From assembly GCF_016722785.1 (NCBI RefSeq), contig NZ_JAEQNE010000009.1, positions 62,001 through 126,000 on the forward strand: DNA of 64,000 nt, read 5' to 3'. The position numbers and the translations under genes are program-made. The notes under the pieces are model-generated. The model did no database searches. It had not been told where the DNA came from and saw only the letters and a list, made by a program, of their open reading frames with translations. The stretch comes from Ramlibacter monticola (lineage in GTDB: Bacteria > Pseudomonadota > Gammaproteobacteria > Burkholderiales > Burkholderiaceae_C). The stretch's first letter is position 1. The number at the start of each line of letters is the position of its first letter. Below are positions 8,267 to 16,954 of this stretch, piece after piece.

Positions 8267-10404
8267 GGCCAAGCAGCCCGCAACCGGGGCCACCCACGCC
8301 CGACCCCGTGCGCGAGATTCCACCCGACGACCGCTTCTGCGACCTGATCCTCAACGGCGGGGTGGCGAGCGGCGTGGTCTATCCCTGGGCGGTGGTGGAG
8401 CTCGCGCGGCGCTACCGCTTCCGCCGCATCGGTGGCAATTCGGTGGGCGCCATGGCGGCGGCGCTCGCGGCGGCCGCGGAGTACGGCCGTTGCTGCTCGA
8501 ACCCCGATGCCTTCGAGGTCCTGCGCCGCACGCCGGGCGACCTCGCCGAGGAGGACGCGCAAGGACGCACGCAGATGCTGCGGCTGTTCCAGCCACCGCC
8601 CGCGCTGCGCCGCCTGTTCGAGTGCTTCCTGATCGGCGTGCGCCACCTGAACTCCGAGAGGAACCCGCCGTCGGCCTGGTTGCTGACGCTGCGCGACATC
8701 GCCGGCGAGTACGGGCTGGGCGGCTGGTGGCTGGCCGGGGTGCTGGTGCTGCTGCTGCCGGCCCTGGCGCTCACGAGTTCCCCCTTCACCTGGGCCCTGG
8801 TGCTGCTGGTGCCCACGGTCTACCTGGTCGCCTCGGAACGGGTGGCGCACCGATGGGGCCATTCCGATCGCGGCGACCTCCTGCGCCACCTCTTCATCCT
8901 GCTGGCGGCGGCGCATGGGCTCGCTGCCGTGTTCCTGTGCGTGCATCTCTGGTTCCACGTCGGGCCTGCGTGGTCTCCCGCCGGCGTTCTTCCGCTGCTG
9001 GGCGCACTGGGCTGGGTGCTGGTGGTGGCGGTGCTGGGACTGTGCCGGCTCTGGCCGGAACTGCGGGCGTTGAAGGAGAACGGCTACGGCCTCTGCTCCG
9101 GCAAGGCGCAGCCCGAGTGGCCGGGTGCGCCCCTGCGCGAGCTCGCCATCGTCGAATGGCTGCACAAGGGCATCCAGCTGTCGGCCGGCCGCGAGCACGA
9201 CGACCCGCCCCTGACCTTCCGCGATCTCTGGTCTGCGCCGCGTGCCGGCCTGCCGACCACCGGGTGCCCGGAATCCATCAGCCTGGAGATGTTCAGCACC
9301 AACATCACGCTCGGGCGGCCGGTGCTCTGGCCGTTGCGCGACCAGAATGCGAGGCTGTTCTTCCGCCGCGAGGAATGGGAGCCCTGCCTGCCGGCCCGCT
9401 TGCTCGATGCCGTCTGCGCGGTCGCCCGGCCCTACGCCCCGGCGAGCGACAGCGATCCTCCGGCCGGCGACCTCACCCGGGGCTTCCTCGAAGTGCCGTG
9501 CGCGGACCTGCCGATCGCCATCGCCGCGCGACTGAGCCTCTCCTTTCCCTTCCTTTTCAGCTTCATCCCGGTCTATGCCATCGATTACTCGAGAAAGCCC
9601 CGCGAGCTGCGCCAGTGCCAGCTGACCGATGGCGGCCTGTGCACCAACTTCCCCATCCACCTGTTCGATTCGGCCCATCCCCGCTGGCCGACCTTCGGGC
9701 TGATGCTGAGCCGCAGGATCTCGATCAAGGAGAAGTCCGTCTGGCTGCCGAAGTTCCACATGGACGGGCTTGCGGACAACTGGCTGCGCGCCGTCCCGGG
9801 CGCGGATGGACCGCGATCCCCGCTCTTCGGGCTGCTGGGCCTGCTGACCGGCCTGGTGAGCAGCGCGCTGGAGTGGAACGACAACCTGATCGCCCGCCTG
9901 CCCCATGTGCGCAACCGCGTGCTTCGCATGGGGCTGCGCAAGGGCGAGGGACAGCTGAACATCGCCATGCCGGGGACCAGCATCCTGCGGATGGCGCACG
10001 AATACGGCACCCAGGGCGGACGCCTGCTGGTGCGGCGCTTCGTCTCCGACACGGGCGTGCCGCGGCCCGCCTGGCGGGAGCACCTCTACATCCGCGCGAT
10101 GAACGAACTGGGTGCCCTCACCGAACACCTGCGCGCCTACGCGGAGGCCGTGGAGGCGGCGGGCTTCACGGAGCCGCTCGCCAGCATCCTCGCGGATGCG
10201 AGCAAGGTCAGGCCCCTGCGGGCCAAGCCGCACCGACCGGAAGACCCCTGGGGCGGGGCGCTCGCCCCCGACCAGGTGGCCGCCCTGCAGGAGGTCGTGG
10301 AACGGCTCGCGGAGCTTTCGCAGCTGCTCGTGGCCGCCGCGCCCTCGTTCGGGCCCTACGATCCCATGCCTTCCACCCGCAGCCACCTGCGCTCGCGCAT
10401 CTGA
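8257..10404 (+). CDS. Membrane patatin-like phospholipase / acyl hydrolase
   Basis: A 715-residue protein with a split patatin catalytic core. The oxyanion loop LNGGVASGVVYP and nucleophile elbow GGNSVGAM (Ser62, GxSxG) are at the N-terminus; the dyad aspartate is Asp458 in TDGGLCTNFP. Between them lies a long insertion with about three or four hydrophobic segments (roughly residues 155-192, 210-238, 243-268), so the enzyme is probably anchored in the inner membrane with its active site cytosolic. Patatins hydrolyse phospholipid or other acyl esters and release free fatty acids. The GTG at 8257 overlaps the DyP gene by 10 nt; GTG 8263 (GTGA overlap) is an alternative. As the last gene of the cassette it could supply fatty acid to the P450 and peroxidase. 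Confidence 0.88.
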   Translation: MAVRPSSPQPGPPTPDPVREIPPDDRFCDLILNGGVASGVVYPWAVVELARRYRFRRIGGNSVGAMAAALAAAAEYGRCCSNPDAFEVLRRTPGDLAEEDAQGRTQMLRLFQPPPALRRLFECFLIGVRHLNSERNPPSAWLLTLRDIAGEYGLGGWWLAGVLVLLLPALALTSSPFTWALVLLVPTVYLVASERVAHRWGHSDRGDLLRHLFILLAAAHGLAAVFLCVHLWFHVGPAWSPAGVLPLLGALGWVLVVAVLGLCRLWPELRALKENGYGLCSGKAQPEWPGAPLRELAIVEWLHKGIQLSAGREHDDPPLTFRDLWSAPRAGLPTTGCPESISLEMFSTNITLGRPVLWPLRDQNARLFFRREEWEPCLPARLLDAVCAVARPYAPASDSDPPAGDLTRGFLEVPCADLPIAIAARLSLSFPFLFSFIPVYAIDYSRKPRELRQCQLTDGGLCTNFPIHLFDSAHPRWPTFGLMLSRRISIKEKSVWLPKFHMDGLADNWLRAVPGADGPRSPLFGLLGLLTGLVSSALEWNDNLIARLPHVRNRVLRMGLRKGEGQLNIAMPGTSILRMAHEYGTQGGRLLVRRFVSDTGVPRPAWREHLYIRAMNELGALTEHLRAYAEAVEAAGFTEPLASILADASKVRPLRAKPHRPEDPWGGALAPDQVAALQEVVERLAELSQLLVAAAPSFGPYDPMPSTRSHLRSRI

Positions 10405-10426
10405 GCGCGGCGCGGGCGCCGGTTCA

Positions 10427-10516
10427 CCGGGTAACCTCCCCCAGGCTCCGCACTGCGTGCTCCGCCTCCCCCCTCCGCCAGCGGAGGGGGCGAGCGCCTT
10501 CGGGCGGCCGTGCGGC
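10427..10516. repeat. Intergenic hairpin repeat between convergent genes
   Basis: GC-rich spacer between the patatin stop and the convergent multicopper-oxidase stop. It holds a perfect 9-bp hairpin (10469-10477 with 10482-10490, loop CCAG). It shares the 9-mer CACTGCGTG and a C-run/G-run hairpin layout with the recA-recX spacer at 47298-47380, suggesting a dispersed element. It may act as a bidirectional terminator, but no T tract is present. Confidence 0.5.
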
Positions 10517-10518
10517 GC

Positions 10519-11931
10519 TCACTCGACCAGCACCGTCCCCATCATGCCGCCGGCGGCGTGGTCCAGGATGTGGCAGTGGAACATCCACTCGCCCACGTTG
10601 TCGGCCACCAGCGCGATGTCCATGTCCTGCCGCGGCGCCATCACCACGGTGTCGCGCCACACGCGCTCCTTGACCGGCTTGTTGTTGATCGCCACCACCT
10701 GGAAGAAGTGGCCGTGCATGTGCATCGGATGCTCGAAGTCCGTGCGGTTGATCATGCGGATCACGACGTGCTCGCCCTTGCGGAAGCGGAACAGCGGCTC
10801 GTGCATCAGCGCGTGTTCGTGCTGCGCCGTGTAGTTCATGGTCCACGACAGCCCGTGCTGTTCCATGATGCTCTTCACGTCCTGCGGCTTGCCGTCCACC
10901 ATGCCGATCGCCGGCATGCCCAGCACGCCGCCTTCGAAGGCGAGGTAGTGGCGCGAGGCGCGCTGCAGGTTGGGCGTGGTGAGGCGGTTCGGCGGGATCG
11001 CCGGCGGCGCGCCCAGGACCTTGGCGCGCACCGGACTGCCGGCATACGCGATGGTGGCGATGCGCGCGCCCTTGTCGCGCCGATCCCACACTTCGAACTG
11101 GCCACTGCCCGCGCTGCCATCCAGGATGAGGTCGGTGCGCTGGCCGCCGCCGAGGATCAACTGTCCCTTCAGGGGCCGCGGCGGCACGCCCTGGCCATCG
11201 AGCGAGAGGACCCAGGGCTGGTGGCCGGTGAAATCGAGCGCCAGGATGCGCGCCGAGGACGCGTTGATCAGGCGCAGCCGCACCCGCTCGTTCGGGCGCA
11301 GCTCCAGGCGCTGCTGGGCGCCGGCGGCCTTGCCGTTGATGGCGATGACGTTGCCCAGGCGGCCGCCGCTGCCGAAGTCCGTCACCCGGCCGAAGTCCTC
11401 GACCTGCTGGTTCTCCGGACCGAGCTTGAAGTCGCTCAGCACCCAGAGCACCTCGCGGTCCACCGGCACCGGCCGGGCCTCCTCCACGATCAGCGCGCCG
11501 TAGAGGCCGCGCGGCACCTGCTCGAAGCTGGACTGGTGGGGGTGGTACCAATAGGTGCCGCTGTCCGGCAGGCGGTACTTGTAGGTGAAGTCGGTGTCGG
11601 GCGCGATCGCGACCTGCGTCACGTTCGGCACGCCGTCCATTTCATTGGGGACCCGGATGCCGTGCCAGTGGATGGTGGTGGCCTGGGGCAGCCGGTTGCG
11701 CAGCAGGAAGGTGGCTTCCTCGCCCTGCTTGAAGCGCAGCACCGGACCCGGGACCTGCAGGTTGTAGCCCCACACGCCGCTGGCCGCCCCGGTCTCGCGC
11801 ACCTGCTGCTTGAACACGCCGGCGATCAGCTCGAAGGGCGCGGTCGCGGCCAGCGCGTCGGGGGAAGGCAGCCCCGGAACGGCGGCGACCGCGGCGGCGG
11901 ATTGCAGGAATCGGCGACGGTTCAGGCTCAC
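10519..11931 (-). CDS. Periplasmic multicopper oxidase (laccase/CueO-like)
   Basis: A 470-residue three-cupredoxin-domain copper oxidase that couples one-electron oxidation of substrates to reduction of O2 to water. It opens with a Tat-type signal (NRRRFLQS followed by a hydrophobic stretch), so it is exported folded. All copper motifs are present: HWHG and YWYHPH in domain 1, HPMHMHGHFF and HCHILDH with a downstream Met (axial type 1 ligand) in domain 3. There is no Met-rich insert like that of CueO, so copper tolerance is less certain than general phenol or metal oxidation. Start is GTG 11931 with GGGAG 6 nt upstream. A promoter-like pair lies at 11981-12009. It stands alone between convergent and tandem neighbours. 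Confidence 0.93.
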   Translation of the reverse strand: MSLNRRRFLQSAAAVAAVPGLPSPDALAATAPFELIAGVFKQQVRETGAASGVWGYNLQVPGPVLRFKQGEEATFLLRNRLPQATTIHWHGIRVPNEMDGVPNVTQVAIAPDTDFTYKYRLPDSGTYWYHPHQSSFEQVPRGLYGALIVEEARPVPVDREVLWVLSDFKLGPENQQVEDFGRVTDFGSGGRLGNVIAINGKAAGAQQRLELRPNERVRLRLINASSARILALDFTGHQPWVLSLDGQGVPPRPLKGQLILGGGQRTDLILDGSAGSGQFEVWDRRDKGARIATIAYAGSPVRAKVLGAPPAIPPNRLTTPNLQRASRHYLAFEGGVLGMPAIGMVDGKPQDVKSIMEQHGLSWTMNYTAQHEHALMHEPLFRFRKGEHVVIRMINRTDFEHPMHMHGHFFQVVAINNKPVKERVWRDTVVMAPRQDMDIALVADNVGEWMFHCHILDHAAGGMMGTVLVE

Positions 11932-11980
11932 GAGTCACTCCCGGGGGCACGGCCCCATGCTGGCAGGCAGTCTACGGAGC

Positions 11981-12009
11981 AACGTAGCATTCCGTTTGCG
12001 CCAGCTCAA
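11981..12009 (-). promoter_or_regulatory. Possible sigma-70 promoter of the multicopper oxidase gene
   Basis: On the minus strand TTGAGC (12009-12004) and TACGTT (11986-11981) are separated by exactly 17 nt and lie about 50 nt before the GTG start. Both hexamers are imperfect. No CueR or CopR-type dyad was recognised. Confidence 0.3.
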
Positions 12010-12031
12010 GTCGCAATGACCCTCGGGGGCC

Positions 12032-12050
12032 GCCGGCGGAATCCGCCGGC
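12032..12050. terminator. Hairpin downstream of the Bug receptor gene
   Basis: A perfect 9-bp inverted repeat (GCCGGCGGA and TCCGCCGGC around one base) lies 23 nt beyond the Bug-receptor stop on the minus strand. No T tract follows in that direction, so it is a weak terminator candidate. Confidence 0.35.
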
Positions 12051-12072
12051 CGGAAGGTTGCCCGCGCAGGCC

Positions 12073-13101
12073 CTAGAGATCGGCCCGGATGTTGCGCATC
12101 ATGATGATGCCGCCGAAGGTCTTGGTGTCGTTCTTCATGCGCACACGCAGGCCCTCGCCCGTGGAAGGCGCGGCCTGCCAGCCCGCCGTCAGCAGGCGCT
12201 GGCGGGTTTCGTCCGCCTTCACCACCTCGATCACCGTGCTGGCCAGCTTGTCGCGGACGTGGGGCGGCAGCGAGGCCGGGCCGGCGAGCGCCGTCCACAG
12301 TTCCACGTCGGCGCCCATCACGCCGACTTCGCGCATGGTGGGCAGGTCCGGCGCCAGCACGCTGCGCCGCTCCGAGGTCACCGCGACCGCCTTGAGTTTG
12401 CCGGCCGCGACCTGCTGCATCGCGAGCCCCGGGGGCAGCAGCGCCGCCTGCAGGTGGCCGCCGAGCAGGGCCGTGATGATCTGCGGGTTGCCCTGGAAGG
12501 GCACGTGCATCGTGTCGAGGCCGCTGCGGCTCTTGATCAGTTCCATGCCCAGGTGGCCCGGCGTGCCGTTGCCCGGCGAGCCGTAGCTGGCCTTGTCACC
12601 CTGGCCGCGCAGCCACCCGAGCCAGTCGAGCGGGGTCTTGCCGGGCGCGGCGGCGCCGACGACCAGCACCATGGGGGTGGTGCCGATCAGGGCCACCGGC
12701 GTCAGGTCGCGGGCCGGGTCGTACTGGATCGCCGGATTGAGCAATTTGGCGATGGTCAGCTGGCTGTTGTTCATCACGCCGAAGGTGTGCAGGTCCGTGG
12801 CCTTGGCCACGAACGCGCCGGCGATGGTGCCGGAGGCGCCCGCCTTGTTCTCGACGATCACCGGCTGGCCGAGCGCCTTGGCCAGGGGCTCGGAGAGCGC
12901 GCGGGCCGAAAGGTCCTGCACCGACCCGGGCGGGAAGCCGATCACGAGCTTCACGGGTTTGGTCGGCCACGCGGCGACGGCCGGCGGCGCGGCCTCCTTG
13001 CGCACGGGGGCGGGGGTACCCTGCTGGGCGAAGGCGCTGGTGCCTGCCGCCACCAGCACGAGGGCGCGCGCCAGGCGCGCCAGACCGAACACTGCTTCCA
13101 T
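12073..13101 (-). CDS. Bug-family (TctC-like) tripartite tricarboxylate transporter receptor
   Basis: A periplasmic solute-binding protein of 342 residues with a signal peptide (hydrophobic LARALVLVAAGTSAFAQ). Family blocks are WPTKPVKLVIGFPPGS near the start of the mature protein, VENKAGASGTIAG, YGSPGNGTPGHLGMELIK and LPTMREVG. Such receptors bind carboxylates or aromatic acids in Burkholderiales, where they are strongly expanded. No TctA or TctB membrane gene is adjacent, so this is one of the many orphan receptors; the ligand is unknown. ATG 13101 is chosen over an upstream in-frame codon because GGGAG lies 8 nt upstream and the signal peptide begins here. Confidence 0.93.
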   Translation of the reverse strand: MEAVFGLARLARALVLVAAGTSAFAQQGTPAPVRKEAAPPAVAAWPTKPVKLVIGFPPGSVQDLSARALSEPLAKALGQPVIVENKAGASGTIAGAFVAKATDLHTFGVMNNSQLTIAKLLNPAIQYDPARDLTPVALIGTTPMVLVVGAAAPGKTPLDWLGWLRGQGDKASYGSPGNGTPGHLGMELIKSRSGLDTMHVPFQGNPQIITALLGGHLQAALLPPGLAMQQVAAGKLKAVAVTSERRSVLAPDLPTMREVGVMGADVELWTALAGPASLPPHVRDKLASTVIEVVKADETRQRLLTAGWQAAPSTGEGLRVRMKNDTKTFGGIIMMRNIRADL

Positions 13102-13216
13102 TTTGCTGACTCCCTCTCGCTCCTGAAGAGCGAGACAAAAGCTAACAGTCGCGATGGAAGTAACCCAATAGGTCAAGGGCCTAGCGCCGCCTCGGGTCAA
13201 CGGCTTAGGAGTGCTC

Positions 13217-14251
13217 CTAGTACCCCCCCGGACGCTCCTCGCGGCCGTCCGGATAACGTGCGAAGCGCTCCGGCTCGGCGCCGTGCACGGGCCCGCTGGC
13301 GCCGAACTTCCAGCCGCCGAACTGGGTGCGGCGGTAGTCCTGCATCGCCTGCATGATCTCCTGCTGCGTGTTCATCACGAAGGGGCCGTACTGGGCCACC
13401 GGCTCGCCGATCGGGCGGCCTTGCAGCAGCAGGAATTCGGCGCCGGTGTCGCCGGTCGTGATCGGCACTTCGGCATCGGCCTGTAGCGAGATCGCAACGG
13501 GGCCTTCCACCAGCTGGCCGGCGACCATCGCCTCGTCGCCCTTGAAGAAGTAGAGCGTGCGGCGGGTGCCGCCGTCCTCGGCGGCCGGCAGCGTCCAGGC
13601 CGCGCCCGGTTCCATGGCGATGGTCCAGATCGCCACGTTCGAACGCGGGTCGGCCGCCCACGAATCCGGCGGCGGGGCCAGCGGCGCCATGTCGCCGAAG
13701 CGGCCCGCGATCACCGCGACCTCCGTGCGGCGACCCTCGCCATCGCGCAGCACGCGGCGCGGCACCTGCTCGTTCCACAGCATGGTGAAGTGCGGCTCCG
13801 CCATCTTGCTTCGCTGGGGCAGGTTCAGCCAGACCTGGAACAGCTCCAGCGGGTTGTCCTCCCCGGTCTTGAGCAGCGGGAACATCTCCGAGTGCACGAT
13901 GCCGCGGCCGGCGGTCACCCACTGCACGTCGCCGCCGCCGAAGCGCGCGACGGCGCCCAGCGAGTCGCTGTGGTCGATCAGGCCGCGGCGCACGATGGTC
14001 ACCGCCTCGAAGCCGCGGTGCGGGTGCGCCGGGAAGCCCGGCACGGTGTCGCCGTGGTACATGCTCCAGCCGTCCTTGCGGCTGAAGTCCTGGCCGATGT
14101 CGCGACCCGCCAGCGAGCCGGCGGGCCCCATCTTCCCGTTGCCGCGCGGATAGGCGTCGTCGTGATAGGCGCAGAACAGGAAGGGATCGGCGGTTTCCCA
14201 GGGGAAGCCGAGGGGGCGGACAGCGAGGATGGGGGAGGCAGGTGTGCTCAT
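13217..14251 (-). CDS. Pirin family protein
   Basis: A 344-residue bicupin of the pirin family. The metal-site region has the pattern HPHRGFEAVTIV and later VQWVTAGRGIVHSEM, containing the His/His/His/Glu ligands typical of pirins with quercetin 2,3-dioxygenase-like chemistry. The second cupin ends with QYGPFVMNTQQEI. The cellular role is unclear in bacteria; proposals include redox sensing and modulation of central metabolism. ATG 14251 is used; an in-frame ATG at 14281 would add ten residues, and neither has a clear ribosome site. The SlyD-like gene upstream ends 47 nt before it on the same strand, so they could be co-transcribed. Confidence 0.92.
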   Translation of the reverse strand: MSTPASPILAVRPLGFPWETADPFLFCAYHDDAYPRGNGKMGPAGSLAGRDIGQDFSRKDGWSMYHGDTVPGFPAHPHRGFEAVTIVRRGLIDHSDSLGAVARFGGGDVQWVTAGRGIVHSEMFPLLKTGEDNPLELFQVWLNLPQRSKMAEPHFTMLWNEQVPRRVLRDGEGRRTEVAVIAGRFGDMAPLAPPPDSWAADPRSNVAIWTIAMEPGAAWTLPAAEDGGTRRTLYFFKGDEAMVAGQLVEGPVAISLQADAEVPITTGDTGAEFLLLQGRPIGEPVAQYGPFVMNTQQEIMQAMQDYRRTQFGGWKFGASGPVHGAEPERFARYPDGREERPGGY

Positions 14252-14298
14252 GTCTCGAGATGGGGTTGACTGCCCGGACATCAATGCAACGGCGGTTT

Positions 14299-14775
14299 TC
14301 AGTGATGGTGCCCGTGCTCTCCATGCACGTGCCCGTGCGCGATCTCTTCGGCGTTGGCGGCGCGCACGCCGGTGACCTTCAGCACGAAGCGCAGCGCCCT
14401 GCCCGCCAGCGGATGGTTGCCGTCGAGATGGACTTCCGGGCCCTTGATCTTCATGACGTGGAAGACGTGCGGCTGGCCGTCGTCGGTGCGGCCTTCGAGC
14501 TGCCCGCCCACCTTCACGCCGGGGGGGAATTCGCTCTTGGGGATCACGCGCACCAGCGATTCGTCGCGCTGGCCGAAGGCGTCCGAGGGCTGCAGGTCGA
14601 GAGTGCACTCGTATCCGGCTTCGCGACCTTCGAGCGCCGCCTCGATCCTGGGCAGCGTGTTGTCGTAGCCCCCGTGCAGGTAGACCATGGGCTCCCTGCT
14701 TTCCTCGATGAGCTTTCCGCTGGGTTCGGAGACCTTGTACTTGAGCGTGACGACCGTGTCTTTGGCGATTTTCAT
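14299..14775 (-). CDS. slyD: SlyD-like FKBP-type peptidyl-prolyl isomerase
   Basis: A 158-residue cytosolic folding catalyst/chaperone that isomerises prolyl bonds. It starts with the SlyD-type strand VVTLKYKVSEPSGKL, has an IF-domain insertion typical of SlyD (SDAFGQRDESLV, IPKSEFPPGVKVGGQ), NHPLAGRALRFVLKV and a short His-rich tail, HGHVHGEHGHHH. The tail may bind nickel as in E. coli SlyD but has no cysteines. Its ATG overlaps the stop of the MFS gene (ATGA at 14772-14775), so the two are translationally coupled. The gene symbol is by family; a second paralogue elsewhere would not be surprising. Confidence 0.9.
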   Translation of the reverse strand: MKIAKDTVVTLKYKVSEPSGKLIEESREPMVYLHGGYDNTLPRIEAALEGREAGYECTLDLQPSDAFGQRDESLVRVIPKSEFPPGVKVGGQLEGRTDDGQPHVFHVMKIKGPEVHLDGNHPLAGRALRFVLKVTGVRAANAEEIAHGHVHGEHGHHH

Positions 14776-16010
14776 GGCGCCGATTGTGACGGCTCGCCCG
14801 TTTCCGCGCTGGCGCCGCCAGGGGCGGGCAGCCAGCGGAACAGCAGCGCCCCCCCGACCAGGAAGGCGCCGATGGCGGCCATGACGGCGGCGTAGCGCTC
14901 CAAGTGCAGGGCCGCCGCGGCGGAGGCGACGCCGCCCGTGAGCCACTGCATGATCGCCACGCCGAGGAACATCGCCATGGTGAACACGGCCATCGCGCGG
15001 CCCGTCATGCGCGAGGGATACGCGGAGCGCACGTCGGCGTACTGGAGGGTGCCGAAGCCCGACAGCATGCTGATCACGAGCGCCAGCGCCACTTCGGCCG
15101 GCGCGCCGGGGCGCAGCGCAATGCCGAAGAACAGCAGCGCGGTCAGCAGGGCGCAGGCCAGGATCCAGCGCCGGCGGCGCCGCTCGCCCGGGTCGAGCCG
15201 GCCGAACAGGGGCGCCCCGATCATGCCCAGCACGGAGATGCCGATCGCCACGTTGCCGGTCTCGACCAGCGTGAAGCCGTGGCGCTCGATCAGCAGGGGC
15301 GTGAGCCAGAGCCCGCGCAGCGACATGAAGGCGGCATAGCTGAAAAGCGCCAGCCCGATGATGCCGAGCGTGTGCGGCAGCCGGAACAGTTCGCCGTAGC
15401 CGCGCAGCGCCGGCAGCACCTGCAGCGGCTGGTGGTGCGCGGGCCGGTCCTCGCGCACCAGCAGCACGATGGCGAGCCAGGCGCAGGCGGACAGGACCGC
15501 CATCGCGACGTAGCCGGCGCGCCAGGAGACGTGCTCGATCACCCAGGCGAGCGGCGTGCCCGTCATGAGGAGGCCGACCGAGCCGATGCCGAGCGCCGCG
15601 CCGTTCACGGCCGCGAAGCGCCGAACTTCGAAGTTGCGGGCGATGAACACGGTGCAGACCAGGAAGGCGGGCGCGCAGCCGACGCCGGTGAGGACCTGGC
15701 CCAGGATCAGCGCCGGGTAGCTGTGGGCGGAGGCCGTGATCAGCGCGCCGGCCACGGTGAGCGGCAGCACGCTGGCGACCGTGCGCTTGGGGCCGTAGAC
15801 GTCGATGCCCATGCCCATGAACAGCTGCAGGGAGGCGAAGGAGAAGTGAAAGGCGGCGGCGAACAACCCGAGCTGCTGCGGCGTGATGCTGAACTCGTGC
15901 TGCAGGGGCGGCGCCATGATGCCCGCGGCGGTGCGGAAGGCCTGGCTCATGGCGAAGCCGGAGATCAGCACCAGGAGCATGAGCCAGGGGGAGCGGGAGG
16001 AGGAAGTCAC
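14772..16010 (-). CDS. Major facilitator superfamily transporter
   Basis: A 412-residue inner-membrane secondary transporter with about 12 hydrophobic segments. The loop 2-3 region is GMGIDVYGPKRTVA, a degenerate MFS signature A. The central cytoplasmic loop follows LLVREDRPAHH. It resembles uncharacterised MFS carriers of the nitrate/oxalate-formate-like group, but the substrate cannot be inferred. The start is GTG 16010 with only a weak ribosome site; an internal ATG at LMLLV would remove part of the first membrane segment, which argues for the longer form. It overlaps the slyD-like gene by 4 nt. Confidence 0.85.
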   Translation of the reverse strand: MTSSSRSPWLMLLVLISGFAMSQAFRTAAGIMAPPLQHEFSITPQQLGLFAAAFHFSFASLQLFMGMGIDVYGPKRTVASVLPLTVAGALITASAHSYPALILGQVLTGVGCAPAFLVCTVFIARNFEVRRFAAVNGAALGIGSVGLLMTGTPLAWVIEHVSWRAGYVAMAVLSACAWLAIVLLVREDRPAHHQPLQVLPALRGYGELFRLPHTLGIIGLALFSYAAFMSLRGLWLTPLLIERHGFTLVETGNVAIGISVLGMIGAPLFGRLDPGERRRRRWILACALLTALLFFGIALRPGAPAEVALALVISMLSGFGTLQYADVRSAYPSRMTGRAMAVFTMAMFLGVAIMQWLTGGVASAAAALHLERYAAVMAAIGAFLVGGALLFRWLPAPGGASAETGEPSQSAP

Positions 16011-16021
16011 CCGTGGACTCT

Positions 16022-16095
16022 ATCCGTCATTCCCGGGGCTCGCCGCCATCCCCGCCTGCGCGGGGATGCCCTCAGGCAGGCGCGGGGATGACGGC
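16022..16095. repeat. REP-like inverted repeat (CGTCATTCCC type)
   Basis: The spacer between two minus-strand genes has outer arms CCGTCATTCCC and GGGATGACGG enclosing a second copy-like stem with CCCCGCCTGCGCGGGGAT. The same words recur at 27501-27534 and 44751-44842. It is a dispersed palindromic element, plausibly also a terminator between the MFS and hydratase genes. Confidence 0.7.
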
Positions 16096-16118
16096 GGGAG
16101 AGAGCGGAGCGACGCCGT

Positions 16119-16898
16119 TCAGAGCTGCACTTCCGCGGCGCCGATGCCCTCGAACTCGGCGCGGACCTTGTCGCCGCGCTGCGCCTCCAGCATGCCGCAC
16201 CACGTGCCCGTGGTCACGACCGTGCCCTTGGGAACCGTCGCGCCCTGGCGTGTCACGTGCCGCAACCACGTCGGCAGCAGCCAGGCCGGATCCCCGAGCG
16301 AATGCGTGCCCTGGAAGCTGCGCGGCTCCGCGCCGCCGATGCGCACCACGCAGCCCTGCCGGCTCCAGTCGCGCGCCGCATACGGCTTCCACTCGCCCAG
16401 CACCAGCGCGCCGTGCGACTGCAGGTCCGCGAGCTTCAGCAGCGCCGGCGCGGTGCGCGCCTCCCGCCAGCGCGAGTCCACGATCTCGATCGACACGCAC
16501 ATGGCATCGACCAGCGAGCCGGCCTCCTCGTGCGAGAGCGCCGCGGCCTGCGCCGGCGCCACGTCGCGCGCCAGGCGCAACGCGACTTCGGCTTCGATCA
16601 GCCGCATGTTGAAGTGGCTGCCGCTGCCATCGGCGGGGCTCGTCCAGACGCGCCGGGGCGGCAGCGCCGCATGCGTGAGCACGGCCTCGCGCGTGGGCCC
16701 GCCGGACTTCCAGTGCTGCGGCACCGCGCGGTCGAACCAGTTGCTCGCGCGCGCCACGCTCTCCTGCACGGCGTAGCCGTCCTCGGCGTTCTTCAGCTGG
16801 TCTGCGAGCCGCGCGGCATCGACCGGGCGCTCCTCGCGCCAGGCCTCCAGCAGGGCACGGGCGACGGTCTCCACGCCGCCGGCAGCGGGTTCGGTCAT
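16119..16898 (-). CDS. 2-keto-4-pentenoate hydratase / fumarylacetoacetate hydrolase-like enzyme
   Basis: A 259-residue protein of the FAH/MhpD-like hydratase-decarboxylase family. It has the metal-binding acidic block IEAEVALRLARDV and the family's VDAMCVSIEIVDSR and SHGALVLGEW strands; the C-terminus has GTVVTTGTWCGM. Enzymes of this family hydrate 2-oxo-pent-4-enoate-type products or decarboxylate related keto acids in catabolic pathways. The start is ATG 16898, with GGAG 8 nt upstream. It is the last gene of the minus-strand catabolic operon, 56 nt after the ketopantoate-reductase-like gene, so it probably handles a downstream acid of that route. The exact substrate is not determinable. 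Confidence 0.8.
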   Translation of the reverse strand: MTEPAAGGVETVARALLEAWREERPVDAARLADQLKNAEDGYAVQESVARASNWFDRAVPQHWKSGGPTREAVLTHAALPPRRVWTSPADGSGSHFNMRLIEAEVALRLARDVAPAQAAALSHEEAGSLVDAMCVSIEIVDSRWREARTAPALLKLADLQSHGALVLGEWKPYAARDWSRQGCVVRIGGAEPRSFQGTHSLGDPAWLLPTWLRHVTRQGATVPKGTVVTTGTWCGMLEAQRGDKVRAEFEGIGAAEVQL

Positions 16899-16954
16899 TC
16901 GGGCATCTCCACGGAAAAAGGACCGCGCGAGTGTCGCACGCGCGGCCCTGCCGC

